From contig NZ_JAPVQY010000030.1 of NCBI RefSeq assembly GCF_027257875.1, forward strand, positions 26,601 through 90,600: DNA of 64,000 bases, read 5' to 3'. Numbering within the stretch: the first letter of the stretch is position 1; each line of letters begins with the position of its first letter. The notes under the pieces are model-generated. The model had not been told where the DNA came from, searched no databases, and saw only the letters and a program-made list of their open reading frames with translations. Source of the DNA: Burkholderia sp. IMCC1007 (GTDB taxonomy: Bacteria > Pseudomonadota > Gammaproteobacteria > Burkholderiales > Burkholderiaceae). A program made the position numbers and the translations under genes. This document shows positions 59,980-64,000 of the stretch, in pieces.

Positions 59980-62291
59980 CGGTCGTCTCCTTGCTGGGGC
60001 GGGCTCGGCGTGCCGAACGGCAGCGTGCGATGGCGCACGCCCGTGAGCGCATGCAGTGCATTCGCCACGGCCGCCGCGATCGGCGGCGTGCCCGCTTCGC
60101 CGATGCCGTGCGGCTCGCTACCGCCGGCCACGACGTGCGTGACGATCTCGGGACACGTCTCCATGTTGACGAGCGGATAGCTGTCGAAATAATGCTGCGC
60201 GACTTGCCCGTTCTCGATCGTGATCGCCTGCTCCAGCGCGGCCGACAAGCCGAACACGATCCCGCTTTCCATCTGCTGCTCGACCAGGTTCGGATTCACG
60301 GCCAACCCGCAGTCGATCACGCAGACCACGCGCGTCACGCGAAAGCCGTCACCTTCCTGCAGGACTTCAGCGACTTGCGCGACCACGCTGCCGAATGATG
60401 CGTGCATCGCCACGCCGCGTGCGCGCCGCGCGCCGGTCTCGTCACGCCATGCCAGCGGCGAACGCCAGCCGGACAGTGCGACGAGCGCCCGCAACACGGC
60501 CGCATGGCGCCGGTGCGCGGGCTGCGTCAGCATGTCGAGGCGGAACTGGATCGGGTCTTTCCGTGCGAGCACCGCCATCTCGTCGATGAAACTCTCGACG
60601 AAGAACGCCTGATGCGAGTGCCCGACGGAGCGCCAGTAGCCGACCGGCACCGGGAGCGTCACCGTATTGTGCTGGACGAGCACGTTCTCGCATTCATAGG
60701 GCAGGTCGAATGCGCCTTCGGCCGTGGTGGCGTCGGGCAACCATTTGGCCGCGAGGCTCGGCATGCCGAAGGTGCGAGGCATCGCCTGCGCGCTGATCGA
60801 CTGGCTCGCCGACATGCCTTTCCATGCGACGAGCCTGCCGCTCGCATCGACGGCGCCGCTGTATCTCGCCACGCAGGCCGGACGGTAGAAGTCGTGCGTC
60901 ATGTCCTGCGGGCGCGACCAGATCGTCTGTACCGGCCGCCCCCGCGCATGCAGCGCGATGGCGGCGGCCTGCGCGATGAAGTCGACCTCGAGCCGCCGGC
61001 CGAATGCGCCGCCGATCAATTGCTGATTCAGGATCACCTTGTCTTCGTCCAGCCCCAGCAGCGCCGCGACGGCCTTGCGGGCCACCATCGGAATCTGCGT
61101 GCCGCACCAGACCGTTGCCGAGTCGTGTTCGACGAGCACCGTGCAGTTCATGACTTCCAGCGGCGCGTGAGCCTGATAGGGCACTTCGTACTGCGCGACG
61201 AGCGGCTTCGCGTGACTCAGCGCTGCATCGGCGTCGCCGGCAGCGTAGAACACGTGACGGCCCTCGTCGCCGTCGAGCGCGCGCGTCAATGCCGTGTGGA
61301 CATCCGCGGAGTTCACGCCGGCAGCCGGCCCGTGGTCCCATGTGATTGACAAGCGGCACAACGTCCGCATCGCGATGAAGGGATTGTCGGCAATGACGGC
61401 CACGCCGCCGGTTCCGCCGTGGTATGGCTCCACCGTGAAAATGTCGGTCACGCCTTTCATCCCGGCAACGCCGGACTTGTCGAAACCCAGCGCCTTTCCG
61501 CCGAGTGTCGGACACATCGTGACGCTTGCATACAGCAGCTTGTCCGGAAGCACATCGATGCCATAGCGCGCGCTGCCATCGAGCTTCGAGTGCGCCTCTA
61601 TACGACCCAGCCGCTTGCCGACCAGCGTGAACGCCGTCGGGTCCTTCAGGGCGACCCGTGTCGGGCGCGGCACGTCCTTCGCGAGTTCAACGAGCTCGCC
61701 GTATGTCGCCGAGCGTCCCGACCGATGCAGCACCATGCCGGCTTTCGTCTCGCATTCCGAGACGGGCACCTGCCAACGTTTCGCGGCAGCGCTGCACAAC
61801 ATCGCGCGGGCCGTGGCCCCTGCCTCGCGCATGGGCGCCCACAGATCGATCATGCTGGTCGATCCTCCCGTTGCCATCGAACCCAGATAGCGGGCGCCGT
61901 GGCGCACCAGCGCCTCGGCGCTGCGCGCGAGCGGGCTGTCGTCGTCGGGGCGAAACGGAAGGCCTTCGGCCAGCGATTCACGGTCCTTGTAGATCGCGTC
62001 GAGCGGGGACATCACGACACGGATCCTGGCCCAGTCCGCATCGATCTCTTCCGCCAGCAACATCGCCGCGCCGGTATGTATTCCCTGGCCCATTTCGGCT
62101 TTGCTCATGACGATCGTCACGTCGTTAGACGAACTGATCATCACCCAGCCGTTCAGCGGGATATCGACACGCGACGCCGCGAGCTGCGCGGGTATGGCCA
62201 GCCGATCGTCACGGCGCCGCCATGCCCAGCCGACCACCAGCATGCCCGCCGCGCCCGCACTGCCCAACACGAAGGTTCTGCGCTTCAACAT
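59907..62291 (-). CDS. iorB: Isoquinoline 1-oxidoreductase-type molybdopterin large subunit
   Basis: A 794-residue xanthine-dehydrogenase-family Mo-binding subunit. The N-terminus is a Tat signal/anchor (KRRTFVLGSAGAAGMLVVG). Mo-cofactor segments include KAEMGQGIHTGAAMLLAEEI, QLIGGAFGRRLEVDFIAQA and the active-site region GIGEAGTPPIAAAVANAL with the conserved Glu. These proteins hydroxylate aldehydes or N-heterocycles, usually at the membrane face. The C-terminal 24 codons overlap iorA in another frame. Its link, if any, to the export block around it is unclear. Confidence 0.93.
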   Translation of the reverse strand: MLKRRTFVLGSAGAAGMLVVGWAWRRRDDRLAIPAQLAASRVDIPLNGWVMISSSNDVTIVMSKAEMGQGIHTGAAMLLAEEIDADWARIRVVMSPLDAIYKDRESLAEGLPFRPDDDSPLARSAEALVRHGARYLGSMATGGSTSMIDLWAPMREAGATARAMLCSAAAKRWQVPVSECETKAGMVLHRSGRSATYGELVELAKDVPRPTRVALKDPTAFTLVGKRLGRIEAHSKLDGSARYGIDVLPDKLLYASVTMCPTLGGKALGFDKSGVAGMKGVTDIFTVEPYHGGTGGVAVIADNPFIAMRTLCRLSITWDHGPAAGVNSADVHTALTRALDGDEGRHVFYAAGDADAALSHAKPLVAQYEVPYQAHAPLEVMNCTVLVEHDSATVWCGTQIPMVARKAVAALLGLDEDKVILNQQLIGGAFGRRLEVDFIAQAAAIALHARGRPVQTIWSRPQDMTHDFYRPACVARYSGAVDASGRLVAWKGMSASQSISAQAMPRTFGMPSLAAKWLPDATTAEGAFDLPYECENVLVQHNTVTLPVPVGYWRSVGHSHQAFFVESFIDEMAVLARKDPIQFRLDMLTQPAHRRHAAVLRALVALSGWRSPLAWRDETGARRARGVAMHASFGSVVAQVAEVLQEGDGFRVTRVVCVIDCGLAVNPNLVEQQMESGIVFGLSAALEQAITIENGQVAQHYFDSYPLVNMETCPEIVTHVVAGGSEPHGIGEAGTPPIAAAVANALHALTGVRHRTLPFGTPSPPQQGDDRWCQSVSTGKPLTSMPIPTHRCSG

Positions 62292-62733
62292 GAGGTGGCC
62301 GCCGACGTGTGTCGATCGAGTTACGGCGCATCCGGCGACTCGCGCCACGCGCCTCGAGCATTCAACGTTTCGAACACAATCCGATATTTCATTGCTGCTG
62401 CAATCACCTATATTAGTCACTGATATCGGCAATCGAGAACCTGAATGTGATGTTGGTTTAAAACGAGCGCTGCAGGCTCCGGCCAGCCGCACCGGGATCG
62501 ACATGTGCGGCTGCCGGGATGCGAAGCGCATCGTGCCGACCGCGCGTCACCCGAGTCGGCGAGCGTGCTGGCCGCGCACGACGGCGACTCGGCGATGCAA
62601 AGCGACGAACACCACGCAGCCGTGTTGGTGCAGCGTGACACGCATGCGGGGCTCGATATCGGATGGCGCGACGCAGCCCGCCGCCCGGCCGGGATGCGGG
62701 ATGAGCGCCGGTCGCGCTGTCCTACATACGAGG
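62292..62733. other. Intergenic region between iorB and the terminator, no gene seen
   Basis: No supportable frame on either strand. A slightly AT-richer patch near 62370-62420 probably holds the iorB promoter; boxes were not resolved. Confidence 0.5.
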
Positions 62734-62761
62734 AAGCCCGCCACGTGAGCGTGGCGGGCTT
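62734..62761. terminator. Strong hairpin, probable terminator of precursor gene 3
   Basis: AAGCCCGCCACG and CGTGGCGGGCTT pair perfectly over 12 bp around the loop TGAG. It lies 92 bases after the stop of precursor gene 3. No long T-run follows. Confidence 0.65.
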
Positions 62762-62853
62762 GAAGCGCCGCGAGAACGAACCCGCGGCGAACTGGAGCGC
62801 TTCGGTTCAACGCTATCGTGCACTGCTGCCAGTGCAAGGAAGCATTGCGAAGC

Positions 62854-63114
62854 TTACAGGCCCAGCTTCGCAATGACCTGGCCGCCGAGATTGTTGATCG
62901 TGTTGGTCACGCTGGTGAGATCCTGATGGGTCGATGCGTCGACCTGCGTCACCGGAGCCGTAATGGTATTGGCGCTGGCGAACGAGAAGCCACCGCCGGT
63001 CGCGATGTTGTTGATACCTGCATTCTGGAACACGCTACCGCCGCTGACGGAAGCCATTTCCTTGCGGCTGAGTTCGTGGGCGTGGGACAGATCGTTGATC
63101 ATCAGTGCGGACAT
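62854..63114 (-). CDS. Putative double-glycine precursor peptide 3
   Basis: An 86-residue protein with the shared leader (L4, I6, N7, D8, L9, L15, R17, K18, M20, V23) ending GG at 25-26. The predicted mature part (60 residues) is Thr/Asn/Val/Gly-rich and Cys-free, e.g. GGGFSFASANTITAPVTQV. AAGGAG lies 8 bases before the ATG. A -24/-12 promoter is 66 bases upstream and a strong hairpin follows. It lies some 6 kb from precursor 2 beyond iorAB, so precursors are dispersed. Confidence 0.78.
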   Translation of the reverse strand: MSALMINDLSHAHELSRKEMASVSGGSVFQNAGINNIATGGGFSFASANTITAPVTQVDASTHQDLTSVTNTINNLGGQVIAKLGL

Positions 63115-63180
63115 GGTGAATCTCCTTGAGTTTGCTGCGGTTTGGGTGGGAGCACGTTTCGTTGCGCTCGCAGGTATAAA

Positions 63181-63196
63181 TGCACGGGGCGTGCCA
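63181..63196 (-). promoter_or_regulatory. Sigma-54 promoter of precursor gene 3
   Basis: On the minus strand TGGCACGCCCCGTGCA: a full -24 block TGGCACG, GG and GC 10 bases apart, one mismatch (G for T) in the -12 block. The stretch 63197-63540 beyond it shows no gene and may hold activator sites. Confidence 0.75.
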
Positions 63197-63544
63197 GCCT
63201 GTGCGCATGCGGGCCGGATGCTCGTCCAACCTCATGAAAACAAACGCAATTCAATTTTCTTGACGCCATTTCACGCGGTTCGCCGGGCACGACCGACGCA
63301 CGGCGATGTCGGGTTCTTCCAAACGATTTCGTGGCGGGTGTTTTATCCCGGCCAACACGAAGGGCGCTTGCGATTCGCGTCGAAGGCGTCGAAGGCGTCG
63401 ATAGGCAGCGGCATGGGACCGCCTGCGCGAAATAGTCGTCAGCGCGATGGTGCGCCGACCGTCGGCTGCAACTTCCATCGACACAAATATCTCTGTTACA
63501 TACTTCGGATAACTGAGTTCGCTGCTTACCATTCGGAAGGCGGT

Positions 63545-64000
63545 TTCAAGAGTGAAGTGCAACACCTCGCGGGTTACTGAACAGGAACTCGGTCCGTGGG
63601 GTTAGCCAGAACCTGAGCGAGGATTTGCAGAGGCGTGTGCCAGTTCAGCGTGGCGCGCGGTCGCGTGTTGAGGTTGTCAGCAATCTCGTCGAGGTCCTCT
63701 TGAGAGTAGACGGACAGATCGGTGCCCTTGGGCAAGTACTGGCGCAGCAGCCCGTTGGTGTTTTCGCACGTGCCGCGCTGCCAAGGGCTGTGCGGGTCAC
63801 AGAAGTAGACACGCACGTTGGTCGCGGCCGTCAGTTCGGCATGTCGCGCCATTTCGCGACCTTGATCGTAGGTCAGCGTTTGACGCAGCGGCTCGACGAG
63901 CGATTGCAGTTTGGTCGTGAAGGCAGCGAGCGCCGATGCAGCAGTCGCATCGGGCATCTTGGCCAGCAGCACGGCGCGGCTCATGCGTTCGACGAGCACG
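63545..64000 (-). mobile_element. IS30-family insertion sequence, cut by the window edge
   Basis: One end of an IS30-type element. The probable terminal repeat lies near 63545-63572 (TTTCAAGAGTGAAGTGCAAC), judged by similarity to ends of this family; its exact edge and target duplication cannot be confirmed without the other end. Confidence 0.6.
63574..64000 (-). CDS. IS30-family transposase, C-terminal part
   Basis: At least 142 residues of a DDE transposase running off the right edge. Diagnostic segments are LTYDQGREMARHAEL with the second catalytic Asp, VYFCDPHSPWQRGTCENTNG with the Glu of the triad, and LLRQYLPKGTDLS, all characteristic of IS30 transposases. The N-terminal HTH is outside the window. 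The C-terminus looks intact. Confidence 0.93.
   Translation of the reverse strand, partial: VLVERMSRAVLLAKMPDATAASALAAFTTKLQSLVEPLRQTLTYDQGREMARHAELTAATNVRVYFCDPHSPWQRGTCENTNGLLRQYLPKGTDLSVYSQEDLDEIADNLNTRPRATLNWHTPLQILAQVLANPTDRVPVQ

Noticed and set aside
54246..63114. Lanthipeptide or other modified-peptide biosynthesis
   Set aside because: No LanM/LanBC, radical-SAM or YcaO enzyme is present and the three predicted mature peptides contain no Cys.

Overview
The window reads as a high-GC betaproteobacterial chromosome segment, most likely Burkholderia (cepacia-complex type). Grounds: strong G/C preference at codon third positions, a Burkholderia-type trimeric porin, dense LysR/TetR/MarR regulators beside small oxidoreductase operons, and paired DUF4399 proteins. 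Genus is inferred; no rRNA, tRNA, origin or CRISPR was seen.

Positions 1-43,500 are mostly catabolic and detoxification modules, each with its own regulator: a thiolase fragment, TetR and DeoR regulators and a decayed dienelactone-hydrolase gene (1-4.5 kb); a leftward operon of alpha/beta hydrolase, SDR, SnoaL-like protein, hypothetical protein and old-yellow-enzyme (OYE) protein (5.1-9.2 kb), sharing an operator motif with a second OYE gene (10.6-11.7 kb); a leftward seven-gene operon of hemerythrin, Rieske reductase, two tandem Rieske oxygenase alpha subunits, SDR, esterase and MarR regulator (13.3-20.1 kb), facing a porin and an acyl-CoA synthetase/enoyl-CoA hydratase pair (20.3-24.4 kb). 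One palindrome, CTTCC-NN-GGAAG, precedes all three transcription units and the marR gene, which suggests one regulon. Then come pirin/DoxX, a third OYE, AraC/LysR/HxlR regulators, SDRs, peroxiredoxin, an AhpD-like protein, 3-methyladenine glycosylase I, a tautomerase and an acetoacetate-decarboxylase-like protein (24.4-37.8 kb). A zone of gene remnants (37.9-39.3 kb) ends this part. A lysine-rich repeat protein, a caspase/FGE fusion and two DUF4399 proteins lie between it and the next block.

Positions 43.6-63.2 kb hold the most interesting content: what looks like a dedicated export system for peptides with double-glycine leaders. One operon encodes a TolC-like outer-membrane lipoprotein, a twin-FHA membrane protein, an HlyD-type adaptor, a cytoplasmic PpiC-type prolyl isomerase, an ABC exporter with two cyclic-nucleotide-binding-like domains and a C39 leader peptidase, and a sigma-54 activator. 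Around it are a PP2C phosphatase, a membrane Ser/Thr kinase, an LRAT/NC-like protein and three small genes whose first 26 residues align without gaps and end in Gly-Gly or Gly-Ala. Good -24/-12 (sigma-54) promoters precede the export operon, the LRAT-like operon and two of the three precursors. The kinase/phosphatase/FHA trio resembles the post-translational switch known from type VI secretion, here beside a type I-like exporter. An isoquinoline-1-oxidoreductase-type pair (iorB-iorA) sits inside this block and an IS30-family transposase is cut by the right edge.
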